Positions 36,997 to 46,633 of a stretch of 64,000 nt of DNA are shown piece by piece. The notes under the pieces were generated by a model. That model ran no database searches, had not been told where the DNA came from, and worked only from the letters and a program-made list of their open reading frames with translations. The DNA comes from Renibacterium salmoninarum ATCC 33209 (GTDB lineage: Bacteria; Actinomycetota; Actinomycetes; Actinomycetales; Micrococcaceae): the NCBI RefSeq assembly GCF_000018885.1, contig NC_010168.1:1736001-1800000 (forward strand), written 5' to 3'. Position 1 is the first letter of the stretch. Each line of letters begins with the position of its first letter. The position numbers and the translations under genes were made by a program.

Positions 36997-37515
36997 TTAC
37001 TCACGGACTTCGCTGAGTGTTTGGGTGATCGCCTTAGTCTGCGCGATGATCGGAAGAAAATTCCCATCCCCGTCCCAACGCGGCACCACATGTTGGTGCA
37101 GGTGTGCGGCCACACCAGCTCCACCGGTGACACCTTGGTTCATGCCCAGATTGAACCCAGACGGTTTTGCAACCTCACGAAGTACGCGCATGGCGGTCTG
37201 CGACAAGTCCGCGAACTCGGCCGTTTCCGGGACAGAGAGGTCCGTGTAATCGGGAACATGCTTATAGGGACAAACCAGTAAATGACCAGGGTTATACGGA
37301 AAAAGGTTCAGCACGACAAAGCAGGATTCGCCGCGGTGCACAATCAGTGAGTCTTCGTCCGACCGAGTGGGCGCAAGGCAAAAAGGACAATCATGCTCAT
37401 CTTTGCTGAACTGATCTTGACCCCCTTTGATGTACGCCAACCGGTGCGGAGTCCATAACCTTTGGAAGGCATCCGGAACTCCGGCCAGCTCGAAATCATC
37501 TGTCCGCTCAACCAT
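36997..37515 (-). CDS. HIT family nucleotide-binding protein (Ap4A phosphorylase-like)
   Basis: A histidine-triad protein hydrolysing or phosphorolysing nucleotide derivatives such as Ap4A. The 172-residue protein has a CPFC pair at residues 43-46, the LVCPYKHVPDYTDL strand, and the triad HLHQHVVPRW (residues 138-142 HxHxH). The ATG at 37515 has GGAAGG seven bases upstream; GTG 37530 and ATG 37521 lie in the same frame. It sits between thrS and pgsA, exactly the position of the mycobacterial Ap4A phosphorylase relative Rv2613c, which supports the assignment. Substrate not proven. Confidence 0.9.
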   Translation of the reverse strand: MVERTDDFELAGVPDAFQRLWTPHRLAYIKGGQDQFSKDEHDCPFCLAPTRSDEDSLIVHRGESCFVVLNLFPYNPGHLLVCPYKHVPDYTDLSVPETAEFADLSQTAMRVLREVAKPSGFNLGMNQGVTGGAGVAAHLHQHVVPRWDGDGNFLPIIAQTKAITQTLSEVRE

Positions 37516-37593
37516 CCGCATACCTTCCACTTAGGGAAAATCTTCCCGGCTTGCCTTGGCTTCGCACCGTGTCTTCGGTTCCTGCTCCGAAGG

Positions 37594-39645
37594 CTATTCG
37601 GTGCTGATGCTCTCCTGGACGATCAGTTCGCTATCTTTGACCCGATCCTGAACCGCCCGGACAATTCGCTGCACAGCCTCGGCTACTGGTACGCCATTGT
37701 CTTGGCTCCCGTCGCGGAATCGGAATGAGACCGCGCCAGCCTCCACATCGTCACCGCCAGCAATCAGCACAAACGGAATCTTCTCTTTACTAGCGGTCCT
37801 GATTTTCTTCGGGAATCGATCGCTTGAGATATCAAGCTCCGCCAGCACGCCGGCCGAACGTAACTGCCCGACGACGTCGGCCATGTAGTCGTTGAAGGTC
37901 TCGGCCACCGGAATGCCGACCACCTGCACCGGCGCCAACCAAGCGGGGAAGGCACCTGCGTAGTGTTCGGTCAGCACAGCCATAAACCGCTCCACCGAAC
38001 CGAAAAGTGCGCGGTGAATCATTACCGGGCGTTGCCGAGAACCATCTGCAGCTTGATACTCCAGTTCAAAGCGTTCAGGCAAATTGAAATCAAGCTGGAT
38101 CGTGGACATCTGCCAGGTGCGGCCAATGGCATCGCGAGCTTGAACTGAAATCTTCGGACCGTAGAACGCTGCACCACCCGGATCTGGCACCAAGTCCAAA
38201 CCTGATTCAGCGGCGACCTCGGCCAGAGTTCGAGTGGCTTCCTCCCAAACATCATCAGAGCCAACGTACTTTTCTGGATCTTTAGTGGACAGCTCCAAGT
38301 AGAAGTCTTCCAAGCCGTAATCCTTGAGCAAGCCCAGCACGAAGTTCAACGTGGAAGTGAGCTCGTCTTTCATTTGATCGCGCGTGCAATAGATGTGCGC
38401 ATCGTCCTGGGTCATGCCCCGGACGCGGGTAAGGCCGTGGATAACACCCGATTTCTCGTACCGGTAAACGGAACCAAATTCGAACAACCGCAGCGGCAAC
38501 TCGCGGTAAGAGCGGCCCCGCGAGCGGAAAATCAGGTTGTGCATTGGGCAGTTCATCGGTTTCAGGTAGTAATCCTGGCCAGGCTTACGAACTGTGCCGT
38601 CTTCGTTGAGCTCTTCGTCAACGTGCATCGGCGGGAACATGCCATCTCGGTACCAGTCCAGATGACCGGAGACCTCGTACAGGTTGGCCTTCGTAATGTG
38701 CGGGGTGTAAACAAACTCATAGCCAGCGGCAATATGCCGGGCGCGAGAGTAATCTTCCATCTCTTTGCGGATGATTCCGCCTTTAGGGTGGAAGACCGGC
38801 AATCCTGAACCGAGCTCATCAGGGAAAGAGAACAGATCTAGTTCGGTGCCCAGCTTGCGGTGATCACGGCGTTCCGCTTCCGCGATGCGTTCCTGGTACG
38901 CCTTGAGCGCGTCTTTGGTGGGCCAGGCGGTGCCGTAGATGCGTTGCAGCTGCTTATTGGCTTGATCTCCACGCCAGTAGGCCGCCGAGCTTCGAGTCAG
39001 CGCATAGGCATTGGAAATCAATTTGGTATTCGGCAGGTGTGGTCCGCGACAAAGATCTTGCCACACCACGTTTTCGTCCCGATCCAGGTTTGCATAGATG
39101 GTCAGCTCACCAGCGCCAACTTCTTGCGAAGCGCCCTCCGCAGCTTCCGCGCTGCCACCCTTGAGACCAATGAGCTCGAGCTTATACGGCTCATCCTTCA
39201 TCGCTTCGATGGCTTCAGTTTCCGAAACCACGCGTCGTTGGAAGCGCTGGTTGGCGTTGACAATCTTAAGCATCATCTTTTCGAGTTGCTTGAGATCTTC
39301 TGGGGTAAACGGCTCGTCAACATCAAAATCAAAGTAGAAACCATCGGTGATGTAAGGCCCAATGCCCAGCTTGGCATCCTGACTCAATTGCTGAACAGCT
39401 TGAGCCATCACATGCGCTGCCGAGTGCCGCAGCACGTCAAGGCCATCTGCTGAATCGATGGTCACTGCATCAACCTGCGCGTTGGCGGGCAGCGGCTGGT
39501 CAAGATCTTTTAACTCACCATTAACGCGGACGACGACGACCTCACGGCGTTCGCGATAAACTTCCGCGCCAGTAGTCCCCTCCGTCAGATCTGTGGGGTT
39601 TCCATCAAGAGTAATGCTGATGGTCGAAGCTGACGGATCGGACAA
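37594..39645 (-). CDS. thrS: threonine--tRNA ligase
   Basis: Class II synthetase with editing. The 683-residue protein has an N-terminal TGS-like domain ([21 protein letters not shown]), an editing domain with [12 protein letters not shown] and the cysteine motif [12 protein letters not shown], and the catalytic core with [34 protein letters not shown] and [15 protein letters not shown]-terminal anticodon-binding domain ([14 protein letters not shown]...[12 protein letters not shown]) follows. The start is a TTG at 39645 with an excellent AGGAGG five bases upstream; the frame is open to 39696. It heads the leftward thrS-HIT-pgsA group. No T-box leader is visible in the short upstream gap. Confidence 0.96.
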   Translation of the reverse strand: MSDPSASTISITLDGNPTDLTEGTTGAEVYRERREVVVVRVNGELKDLDQPLPANAQVDAVTIDSADGLDVLRHSAAHVMAQAVQQLSQDAKLGIGPYITDGFYFDFDVDEPFTPEDLKQLEKMMLKIVNANQRFQRRVVSETEAIEAMKDEPYKLELIGLKGGSAEAAEGASQEVGAGELTIYANLDRDENVVWQDLCRGPHLPNTKLISNAYALTRSSAAYWRGDQANKQLQRIYGTAWPTKDALKAYQERIAEAERRDHRKLGTELDLFSFPDELGSGLPVFHPKGGIIRKEMEDYSRARHIAAGYEFVYTPHITKANLYEVSGHLDWYRDGMFPPMHVDEELNEDGTVRKPGQDYYLKPMNCPMHNLIFRSRGRSYRELPLRLFEFGSVYRYEKSGVIHGLTRVRGMTQDDAHIYCTRDQMKDELTSTLNFVLGLLKDYGLEDFYLELSTKDPEKYVGSDDVWEEATRTLAEVAAESGLDLVPDPGGAAFYGPKISVQARDAIGRTWQMSTIQLDFNLPERFELEYQAADGSRQRPVMIHRALFGSVERFMAVLTEHYAGAFPAWLAPVQVVGIPVAETFNDYMADVVGQLRSAGVLAELDISSDRFPKKIRTASKEKIPFVLIAGGDDVEAGAVSFRFRDGSQDNGVPVAEAVQRIVRAVQDRVKDSELIVQESISTE

Positions 39646-39713
39646 AGCTGCCTCCTGGGCTGATTCAGGCTTTTGGCCGAAGCATACGGGGACCACGGCC
39701 AGCCTCCATGATG

Positions 39714-40454
39714 CTATCCGTTCGATGCATCTGCGGCCAACACCGCGTCGTTCTCCGCGGTCAGAGTTATCCGCATTTCCTCCGCAGCCAAAAGCACGAT
39801 ATTGCGCATCAGCTCTTCGGCTTCAGTGCCAGCGCCGCGCTGAATGGCATCGGCCACGCCAAGGTGCCAATGTCGCGCCTTTGATTGCGGACGTTCCGGC
39901 ATCAAACCGTGCGCTGTCCTGCCACTGAGCACTTCGCCAACTGCTTCGTGCAAATGGGCGAACATTTCATTGCAAGAAGCACGCAAAATCAGGGCGTGAA
40001 ACTCGATATCTGCTGCGAGAAATGTTTCCAGATCCCCCGCATTGCCTGCGGCGAGTAATTCACCGGCAAGAACCATGAGGCGTTGGCCCTCCAGCAATGA
40101 AATTCGCTCGGCCGCAAACTTTGCTGCTAGCGGTTCGATACCTAATCTGAGCTCGGTAATCGAAAGTAGCTGCTGTCCACGATCAGCTCCGGCCAGCCGC
40201 CAATGGATCACCCGGCGGTCGAAAACATTCCACGCTTGAGAAGGCTCAATCACCACGCCGACGTTTCTACGCGATGAGACCATGCCAAGCGCCTGCAGAA
40301 CACGGGTGCCCTCACGGGCGACCGATCGGGTACACCCGTAGCGTGTTTGCAAGTCCTCCGTTCGAAGAACCTGCCCCGCGGAAAGCTTTCGGTCAACTAC
40401 GTCTTGGCCGAACTCATCAACAAAGTCGAGATGCCCGCGTCGAAGTTTGGTCAT
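39714..40454 (-). CDS. gntR: GntR/FadR-family transcriptional regulator of gluconate genes
   Basis: A 246-residue repressor-type protein. The N-terminal winged helix contains [59 protein letters not shown]. The C-terminal FCD ligand domain has [39 protein letters not shown] and [10 protein letters not shown], where the D-x3-H and later histidines bind metal and effector in this family. It is divergent from gntP with a 104-base gap, which strongly suggests it controls the gluconate permease and kinase. Effector assignment (gluconate or 6-phosphogluconate) is from context. Confidence 0.85.
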   Translation of the reverse strand: MTKLRRGHLDFVDEFGQDVVDRKLSAGQVLRTEDLQTRYGCTRSVAREGTRVLQALGMVSSRRNVGVVIEPSQAWNVFDRRVIHWRLAGADRGQQLLSITELRLGIEPLAAKFAAERISLLEGQRLMVLAGELLAAGNAGDLETFLAADIEFHALILRASCNEMFAHLHEAVGEVLSGRTAHGLMPERPQSKARHWHLGVADAIQRGAGTEAEELMRNIVLLAAEEMRITLTAENDAVLAADASNG

Positions 40455-40472
40455 AGTCCCAGCTTAGATCAG

Positions 40473-40519
40473 TCTTTCTTAGGTCAAAGATTGAATAAAG
40501 CATACTTTCTAGATAACCT
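40473..40519 (+). promoter_or_regulatory. gntR-gntP control region, putative operator and promoter
   Basis: The 104-base gap between divergent gntR and gntP holds an imperfect inverted repeat TCTTT(N8)AAAGA at 40473-40490. A possible promoter follows: TTGAAT at 40491-40496, a 17-base spacer and TAACCT at 40514-40519. The close spacing fits a repressor site abutting the -35. Confidence 0.35.
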
Positions 40520-40558
40520 GGCAGCCGAATATCCAACCAGCCAGGACAACGAGGTTCC

Positions 40559-41983
40559 ATGCTTCCCCTGAATGCATCGGCAGCACTTCCTGCTGCCGTC
40601 ACCCAACCATGGAATGACCACGACACGCTCTTGGTCGTCGTCGCAGTTATCGCAATTGCCTTAATCGTGGTGTTGATCGCCAAATTCAAAATGCATCCGT
40701 TCCTGGCCTTAACACTCGGTGCTGCCGCAGCCGGGCTTGGCTCAGGGGTGGAATTGGGCAAGGTCATCACCAATTACGAGGCCGGGGTAGGTTCCGTGCT
40801 TCAAGAAGTAGGTTTGCTGATTAGCCTGGGCGCCATGCTAGGCAAATTGATGGCCGACTCCGGCGGCGCTAACAAGGTAGTCGACACCCTATTAGCCAAG
40901 GTCTCTGGAGCTAAGGTTCCCTGGATGATGGCGCTTGTCGCTGTCATCATCGGATTGCCGATGTTCTTTGAAATTGGGCTTGTTTTGCTCCTGCCGGTAA
41001 TCGTCTTGGTAGCACAACGCTCCGGCAGCAAGCTGATGCGAATTGCGATTCCAGCGCTTGCTGGCCTGTCCGTCTTGCATGGTTTAGTCCCACCGCATCC
41101 CAGACCGCTGATCGCGATTCAAGCAGTCGGTGCACCGTTAGGGCTGACCTTAATCTTCGGAATCATCGTCGCCATTCCAACCGTGATTCTTTGCGGGCCC
41201 TTGTTCTCGCAGCTAGCCGCTCGTTGGGTTCCAGCGAGCGCGCCGGCAAAAGCCGGCGGGATTGACACTAGCGCCCGAGCCGGCGTTGATCCTGAGGTGA
41301 AACGGTCGCCAAGCTTCGCCGTCACCGTGTTGACGATAGTTTTCCCCGTGGTCTTAATGCTGCTCAAAGCGATAGTGGATATTCTCAGCCCGGATGCCGG
41401 GAATCCCAGTACTATTCGAACTGTCTTTGACTTCATCGGCGAGCCGTTAGTGGCAATGACGCTCGCTGTCCTGCTGGCTATGGTGACCTTTGGCTACGCC
41501 GTCGGACTTTCTGGTGCGGCACTCGGAAAGAAAATCGGCCAAAGTTTGGCACCAATAGCTGCTGTGATTTTAATCGTGGGTGCGGGCGGCGGCTTCAAGC
41601 AGCCGCTGATCGGTGCCGGCGTTGGTGATTCAGTGGCCAAATGCGCTCAATCAGCAAAGCTTTCAGTCCTCGTCTTAGGCTTCCTCATCGCAGTGGCCCT
41701 GCGATTAGCCACCGGTTCAGCGACGGTGGCCACGATTACCTCGGCTGGGATTGTCGCCCCACTTGCTACGGCGCTCTCGCCCGGTCAGGCGGCTCTGCTC
41801 GCGCTAGCTATCGGTGCCGGATCGCTGTTCTTGTCCCATGTGAACGACGCCGGCTTCTGGCTAGTCAAGGAGCTTTTCGGCTTAACAGTGGGACAAACTT
41901 TCAAGACTTTGTCAGTCATGGAGACGCTGATTTCCGTAGTGGGATTCGGCTTCGTGATGTTAACTTCTACGGTGGTGACATGA
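40559..41983 (+). CDS. gntP: gluconate:H+ symporter, GntP family
   Basis: Imports gluconate. The 474-residue protein is almost wholly hydrophobic with about 12-14 membrane helices. Family motifs include GAMLGKLMADSGGANKVVDTLL, GLPMFFEIGLVLLLPVI, LAGLSVLHGLVPPHPRPLIAI, and the C-terminal ATGSATVATITSAGIVAPL and GAGSLFLSHVNDAGFWLVKELFG, all diagnostic for GntP. The ATG has GAGG four to five bases upstream. It overlaps gntK by four bases (ATGA). It is driven from the divergent region shared with gntR. Confidence 0.94.
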   Translation: MLPLNASAALPAAVTQPWNDHDTLLVVVAVIAIALIVVLIAKFKMHPFLALTLGAAAAGLGSGVELGKVITNYEAGVGSVLQEVGLLISLGAMLGKLMADSGGANKVVDTLLAKVSGAKVPWMMALVAVIIGLPMFFEIGLVLLLPVIVLVAQRSGSKLMRIAIPALAGLSVLHGLVPPHPRPLIAIQAVGAPLGLTLIFGIIVAIPTVILCGPLFSQLAARWVPASAPAKAGGIDTSARAGVDPEVKRSPSFAVTVLTIVFPVVLMLLKAIVDILSPDAGNPSTIRTVFDFIGEPLVAMTLAVLLAMVTFGYAVGLSGAALGKKIGQSLAPIAAVILIVGAGGGFKQPLIGAGVGDSVAKCAQSAKLSVLVLGFLIAVALRLATGSATVATITSAGIVAPLATALSPGQAALLALAIGAGSLFLSHVNDAGFWLVKELFGLTVGQTFKTLSVMETLISVVGFGFVMLTSTVVT

Positions 41984-42504
41984 GCGCGCAGCCAATTGTT
42001 GTGGTGATGGGGGTATCTGGCTCCGGTAAATCAACGGTTGCCGCGTTGTTAGCTGGCCGACTGGGCTGGGACTACTTGGAAGGCGACGATCTTCATCCAG
42101 CGGAGAACGTCGCCAAGATGTCAGCTGGCATTGCGCTCCAAGATGAAGATCGCTTGCCCTGGCTAGAGAAAATAGCGCTTTGGATCGCCGAGCATGAGGC
42201 CTCGGGCCGGCCTGCGGTGGTCACCTGCTCCGCGCTGAAGAAGTCTTACCGGCAAAGACTCATCTCGCAAAGCACGAAGCCGTCAGCCACGATCTTTGTC
42301 AATCTCAGCGGCAGTCGAGAAGAAATCTCAAAGCGACTCTCCGCCAGGCACGGACATTTCATGCCAACTGCGTTACTCGATTCACAATTTTCTGCATTAG
42401 AAATCCCGAGCGATGACGAAAATTCGATCACGGTCAATATCAGTCACTCACCAGCTGATGAAGCGGCGGAGATTGTTCAACGGCTGCGGCTCAAGGCAGA
42501 TTGA
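41980..42504 (+). CDS. gntK: gluconokinase
   Basis: Phosphorylates gluconate to 6-phosphogluconate, which enters the pentose-phosphate pathway. The 174-residue protein matches GntK length. Walker A is GVSGSGKSTV (residues 11-20). The family motifs YLEGDDLHPAENVAKMSAGIAL, ALKKSYRQRL, FVNLSGSREEISKRLSARHGHFMP and LLDSQFSALE follow. The ATG overlaps the gntP stop, so translation is coupled. An open frame extends upstream within gntP and is not used. With gntP and gntR this is a complete gluconate uptake unit. Confidence 0.95.
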   Translation: MSAQPIVVVMGVSGSGKSTVAALLAGRLGWDYLEGDDLHPAENVAKMSAGIALQDEDRLPWLEKIALWIAEHEASGRPAVVTCSALKKSYRQRLISQSTKPSATIFVNLSGSREEISKRLSARHGHFMPTALLDSQFSALEIPSDDENSITVNISHSPADEAAEIVQRLRLKAD

Positions 42505-42509
42505 GCTGT

Positions 42510-42908
42510 TTAGCTAGAGACATCCCACGGTTCGACCACGCCGCCATTCCAGGCCAAAACAAGGAAGCCGTTGCAAGCATCTTGCAAGGCTCCTTGAAGT
42601 TCCATCATGGTGTTGATCTCATCAAGCGCAGCTGGCAAATCAGCCACTTCAACTAAGAACCTCGTGTCACAAGCAGCCAAAGCAGCAATGCCAGAGTCCT
42701 CGGCCGCAATTCTTGCCTGATCTGCGGCTTGCGCGGATTCATCCAGCCAAACTTGAAAGCTCAGCCCCTCCGCGACGACGGAAAACGATTCATCGCCGAC
42801 TTCGGCCGTACTGAGGTCGTGAATCGCAAGCGCCTCCCGCGCGTCGACAATACCGGCAGCCCCGCGCCGAAAATATACGAAAAATCGATTGTCTGAGATC
42901 TTCACCAC
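42510..42908 (-). CDS. hypothetical acidic protein
   Basis: A 132-residue protein of unknown family. It is acidic, with no membrane segment or signal peptide. The first part reads MVKISDNRFFVYFRRGAAGIVDAREALAIHDL, the middle is Ala/Asp/Glu-rich and helical, and the end is CNGFLVLAWNGGVVEPWDVSS. It is convergent with gntK (six-base gap) and divergent from the deformylase gene. Codon usage looks like that of its neighbours, so I take it as real. No function can be assigned. Confidence 0.65.
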   Translation of the reverse strand: MVKISDNRFFVYFRRGAAGIVDAREALAIHDLSTAEVGDESFSVVAEGLSFQVWLDESAQAADQARIAAEDSGIAALAACDTRFLVEVADLPAALDEINTMMELQGALQDACNGFLVLAWNGGVVEPWDVSS

Positions 42909-42987
42909 AGCCTCAGCATAATGCGACTCCCCCGGTTCAAAACAAGTCCGACATCAACTGTCGCTTCTGGCCACCTAGACTGGATGG

Positions 42988-43629
42988 ATGCCTGATGCTT
43001 CCCAGCACGATGTGCGAGCCCAAATCCTGACCATGTTGGAGCAAGCGGCAAATGGTTCGCTGCCGGAAATTGTCCAAGCGGGTCACCCTACGCTTCGAGC
43101 GCCCGCACAGCCTTGGAATGGTCAACTTGGCGCGTCAGAGCTCGAACAATTTGTGGAGCTGATGCGCCGCTGTATGCACGCTGCACCCGGATTTGGCTTG
43201 GCCGCGCCGCAACTAGGCGTCTCGCTCCAGCTCGCCGTGCTTGAAGATGGGCACCAGGTAGATTCTGAAATCGCCAGCATCAGAGAACGCAGCAATTTGC
43301 CATTTTTTGCCATGCTCAATCCCCGTTACCAGCCCTTGAACAGCATACTGGTGGGATTTTACGAAGGCTGCCTCTCGATGTCTGGCTGGCAGGCCGTCGT
43401 GTATCGACATCATGCGATTCAGCTGACGTACACAACGGTCGACGGCGAATTGGTCCAACGTGAGTTGGCTGGTTGGCCTGCCCGGATCGTCCAGCATGAG
43501 ACCGATCATTTGGCTGGAATGCTGTATCTAGACAAGGCGAAGACCCGTTCTCTGACCAACAATGCCGAATACAGCTCGCGCTGGGCGCAACCCGGAATCG
43601 AGTTGGCCCAGCGCGAATTGAACTTCTAA
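42988..43629 (+). CDS. def: peptide deformylase
   Basis: Metal-dependent enzyme removing the formyl group from nascent proteins. The 213-residue protein has all three motifs: GFGLAAPQ at residues 68-75, EGCLS at 126-130 with metal ligand C128, and HETDH at 170-174 with the other ligands and catalytic glutamate. The N-terminal 30 residues form an extension typical of actinobacterial deformylases. It lies 12 bases from the end of the S9 peptidase gene, which runs toward it; no fmt gene is nearby. It may be one of two deformylases in such a genome, which the window cannot show. Confidence 0.94.
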   Translation: MPDASQHDVRAQILTMLEQAANGSLPEIVQAGHPTLRAPAQPWNGQLGASELEQFVELMRRCMHAAPGFGLAAPQLGVSLQLAVLEDGHQVDSEIASIRERSNLPFFAMLNPRYQPLNSILVGFYEGCLSMSGWQAVVYRHHAIQLTYTTVDGELVQRELAGWPARIVQHETDHLAGMLYLDKAKTRSLTNNAEYSSRWAQPGIELAQRELNF

Positions 43630-43641
43630 CGAATTACGCCC

Positions 43642-45654
43642 TTATGAGTTTTTCGCGGTCGGCAAATATTTAGCCCACCAACGCAGGATGTGCTCAAAGC
43701 GTTGTTTCCGGTGATGCGGAAGCCCCGAGCGAGACAGCTCATGGCTTTCACCCGAGAAAATCAATAATTCGGTCTCAATGCCACGTCGTTTTAATTCCAC
43801 GAAGTAGCGTTGTCCCTGCTCAATGGGGCAACGCCAGTCTTCTTCGGAATGAATGACCAACGCTGGCGTGCGTACTTTATCGATCTGCGCCATGGGCGAT
43901 TGGGCCGCGATCTTTTCTGGATCGATTCCGTTGTATTCATCTGGAAACATCCAGCCAATGTCTGAGGAACCAACAAAGCTCACTGGGTCGAGGAAGCCTC
44001 GCTCAACAATAGCGGCCTTGAAACGGTGATCTTGGCTAATGGTCCACGCCGTCAAATAGCCGCCGTATGATCCGCCCATGACGCCAAGGCGCTCCGCATC
44101 TAATTGCGAATAAGTTGCCAAGCTGCCTTCCAGGAAACCAAGCACGTCATCTAAGTCAACGGTGCCGAAAGCCTCTTTGACGGCCCGGCCATGCTCGTAG
44201 CCATAGCTACCGGAGCCACGCGGATTACACATCACCACCGCGTAGCCAGCGTCTGCATAAACCTGAACTTCGTCAAAGATGCCCCAACCATACTGAGCGA
44301 AGGGCCCACCATGGATGTTCAAAAGCACCGGATGCGGGCCGTCACCTTCGGGTAGCAATACCCAACCGTGTACTGGGTAACCGTCTTTAGACTCGAAAAC
44401 GTGTTCTTGGGCGGCAATGACGCCTGCTTCCTTTCGGAACTCGGCGGAGAAATCGCTCAGGCTGCGCACTACGCCATCAGTTTCTATGACCGCGAGATCG
44501 CCGAAGCTCTGCCCGTTGGTAAAGCTCACTACGGTGCTGCCATTTTGTTGAGCGGCAGCGGACACCACGGACTGGTTATCCAGCAATAGTGCCGCAGTGC
44601 CATCAGCTTTGATTTGCCAGAGTCGCTCGGCACCTCGATGCCGTTCAATCGCCAGCACGCTGTCGGCTCCGGAACGCGTTAGTGGAGCTGAATCGCCAAA
44701 ATCTTGCTCACGATCATCAGTGAGCCGCGTCCAATCCGAGCTGCCGTCGAGCGCACGAACATAGACCCCACCCTGAACACCAACAAAGTCTTTACCTTCG
44801 CTACCGGTCTCCGATCCCAGGGCAAATAGCCAACGCCCATCCGCTGACTCGATTGAACCGTAAAAGGATAGACCCGGCTGGGATACGCGTTCCAGCTGCT
44901 TCGGCTGATCGCCCCCAACGGGCAGCTGCCAAAGCTCAGTAAGCAAGTCGACTGAATCCAGCGGTTCTGCGAGGTAATAGATACTCAGGCCGTCCGCGCT
45001 GAATCTCGGATTGCTGTGTTCAGCAGCGTCTTTCGTGAGCTGGACAGCTTCCGGAACTGCTTTGAACGATTTGCCCCCTTCGGCTTGCTTCTTTGCCCGC
45101 CCCTGCGGTTCTACGAGCGGTTCAGCATCCACCGAAGGAACGTCTACGGTGAAAATCTGGCTCAATTGGTCCTGGGTGAATCCAGCGCCATTCATCCGGT
45201 ATTTATATGAGGTAATCAAACGCGGGTCCTCAGCGCTGGCACCGACGCCGTCAATAGTGCCATATCGACCCTCTTCGGGCACTGCCGCGGCGAAAACAAT
45301 TTGATTGCCACCCGGAGACCAGCTGAACTCATTAACACTGAGTTTGCGGTCTGTAATCGTTTGCGGTTCGCCACCACGTGCGTCCACTATATGAATTTGT
45401 CCAGCCTTTCCGGGCGCTGAACGCATAAATGCCAGAACTGCGCCGTCCGGCGAGTACTGCGGTGCCGAGTCACGGAATCCGCGAGTGAAACGACGTGGGC
45501 TGCTGGAGTCATCGGTACTGAATTGCCAGAGTTGGCCAACATAGCTGTCGGCATCAAAATCAGCCCGAGAAACGGCGACGATGGCGGTGACGCCTTCGGG
45601 GTGCAAGGTAGGAGCGGAAACAGTGCGAATGAGTGGAAGATGAGATGGTTTCAC
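43642..45654 (-). CDS. S9 family (prolyl oligopeptidase-like) peptidase
   Basis: Serine peptidase of the acylaminoacyl-peptidase/DPP type. The 670-residue protein has an N-terminal beta-propeller (repeats such as SAPQYSPDGAVLAF, NPRFSADGLSIYYL) and a C-terminal alpha/beta hydrolase. The catalytic serine is in GVMGGSYGGYLTAW (S529), the aspartate in HSEEDWRCP (D606) and the histidine in SGESHELS (H638). The oxyanion-region NIHGGPFAQYGW precedes them. I chose the GTG at 45654 because homologues begin at KPSHLPLIRT; an ATG at 45675 is in frame. There is no signal peptide, so it is cytoplasmic. Confidence 0.9.
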   Translation of the reverse strand: MKPSHLPLIRTVSAPTLHPEGVTAIVAVSRADFDADSYVGQLWQFSTDDSSSPRRFTRGFRDSAPQYSPDGAVLAFMRSAPGKAGQIHIVDARGGEPQTITDRKLSVNEFSWSPGGNQIVFAAAVPEEGRYGTIDGVGASAEDPRLITSYKYRMNGAGFTQDQLSQIFTVDVPSVDAEPLVEPQGRAKKQAEGGKSFKAVPEAVQLTKDAAEHSNPRFSADGLSIYYLAEPLDSVDLLTELWQLPVGGDQPKQLERVSQPGLSFYGSIESADGRWLFALGSETGSEGKDFVGVQGGVYVRALDGSSDWTRLTDDREQDFGDSAPLTRSGADSVLAIERHRGAERLWQIKADGTAALLLDNQSVVSAAAQQNGSTVVSFTNGQSFGDLAVIETDGVVRSLSDFSAEFRKEAGVIAAQEHVFESKDGYPVHGWVLLPEGDGPHPVLLNIHGGPFAQYGWGIFDEVQVYADAGYAVVMCNPRGSGSYGYEHGRAVKEAFGTVDLDDVLGFLEGSLATYSQLDAERLGVMGGSYGGYLTAWTISQDHRFKAAIVERGFLDPVSFVGSSDIGWMFPDEYNGIDPEKIAAQSPMAQIDKVRTPALVIHSEEDWRCPIEQGQRYFVELKRRGIETELLIFSGESHELSRSGLPHHRKQRFEHILRWWAKYLPTAKNS

Positions 45655-45730
45655 GCTATGTGAGCCTAGTCTCATTCACACAGTGCGTCGAGCGGAATCC
45701 CTGCGGATGCTTCCGGCCTAGGATTGACAG

Positions 45731-46633
45731 ATGACCCAGCGAGAGATTTCTTCGGCAGCATTTCAGATGTTGTTATGTCCGGTGTGTGCAGAATCATTTG
45801 AACTCAGCACCGATGGCACCCTGGGCGTGCTCTGTTCGTCCGGACACCGTTATGACTTTGCCCGGTACGGCTACCTGAATATGCTGACTGGCACTCGCTC
45901 CAAGGCAACGCCAGACACTTCAGCGATGGCAAACGCTCGAAGCAATTTTCTTGATGCCGGGCATTTTGCTGCGCTAACTCAGCAGATTTCGGCGTCATTC
46001 GCTGACTACGCACCGGCACTACGTACCGACTCGGTGATTGTCGACGCCGGCTGTGGTACCGGACACTATCTTGCTAGCCTGCTCAGCGGGCCAGCTCGCG
46101 ACCGAGCCGCAATTGGGCTTGACCTCTCGGTCGAGGCGCTGCGCACCGCGGTCAAGGCCAATCCCCAGATGCTGGCTCTAGTCTGGGACCTATGGCGCCC
46201 ACTGCCGTTGGCCGCTCGAAGCGCAGATGTGGTCCTTGTTGTTTTTGCGCCGAGAAACTTTGCTGAATTTCAACGGATTTTGCGCACCGACGGCGTATTA
46301 ATTGTCGCTACTCCGCTGCCAGATCACCTAGCAGGGTTGCCACAAATTGTCGGCAAAATTGGTCAACAGCCAGATAAGCATGAGGCGTTACTTTCCGCCA
46401 CCGCAGAATATTTTGATCTAGTCACCGAGCACGAGATTCACGCTAAGGCAAATTTGAGCCAATCAGAGCTGCATCAGCTACTTTTGATGGGACCAAATGG
46501 TCATCACCTCACCGAAGAAGCCCTAGCCTCCCTGACCGAGGATAGCTACCAAGTGCAGTTTGGGTTCCGCGTTTCAGTTTTTAAACCGATTCGCAGTTCA
46601 CCGACGACGTCGGCGGTAGCTTTTCATCGCTAA
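45731..46633 (+). CDS. rlmA: 23S rRNA (guanine-N1-)-methyltransferase, RlmA family
   Basis: SAM-dependent methyltransferase acting on 23S rRNA helix 35 (G745 or G748 depending on subfamily; the subtype cannot be read here). The 300-residue protein has an N-terminal zinc site with C16, C19, C35 and H39 (LLCPVC...LCSSGH), then GYLNMLTG and DAGHF, and a Rossmann SAM site VDAGCGTGHYL at residues 104-114. LVVFAPRNFAEFQRILRTDGVLIV is the later motif. Its last 53 bases overlap the convergent yczE gene, so the two coding ends share DNA. Confidence 0.92.
   Translation: MTQREISSAAFQMLLCPVCAESFELSTDGTLGVLCSSGHRYDFARYGYLNMLTGTRSKATPDTSAMANARSNFLDAGHFAALTQQISASFADYAPALRTDSVIVDAGCGTGHYLASLLSGPARDRAAIGLDLSVEALRTAVKANPQMLALVWDLWRPLPLAARSADVVLVVFAPRNFAEFQRILRTDGVLIVATPLPDHLAGLPQIVGKIGQQPDKHEALLSATAEYFDLVTEHEIHAKANLSQSELHQLLLMGPNGHHLTEEALASLTEDSYQVQFGFRVSVFKPIRSSPTTSAVAFHR

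Noticed and set aside
39646..39713. Possible T-box leader before thrS
   Set aside because: The gap to the neighbouring gene is far too short and shows no specifier or antiterminator structure.
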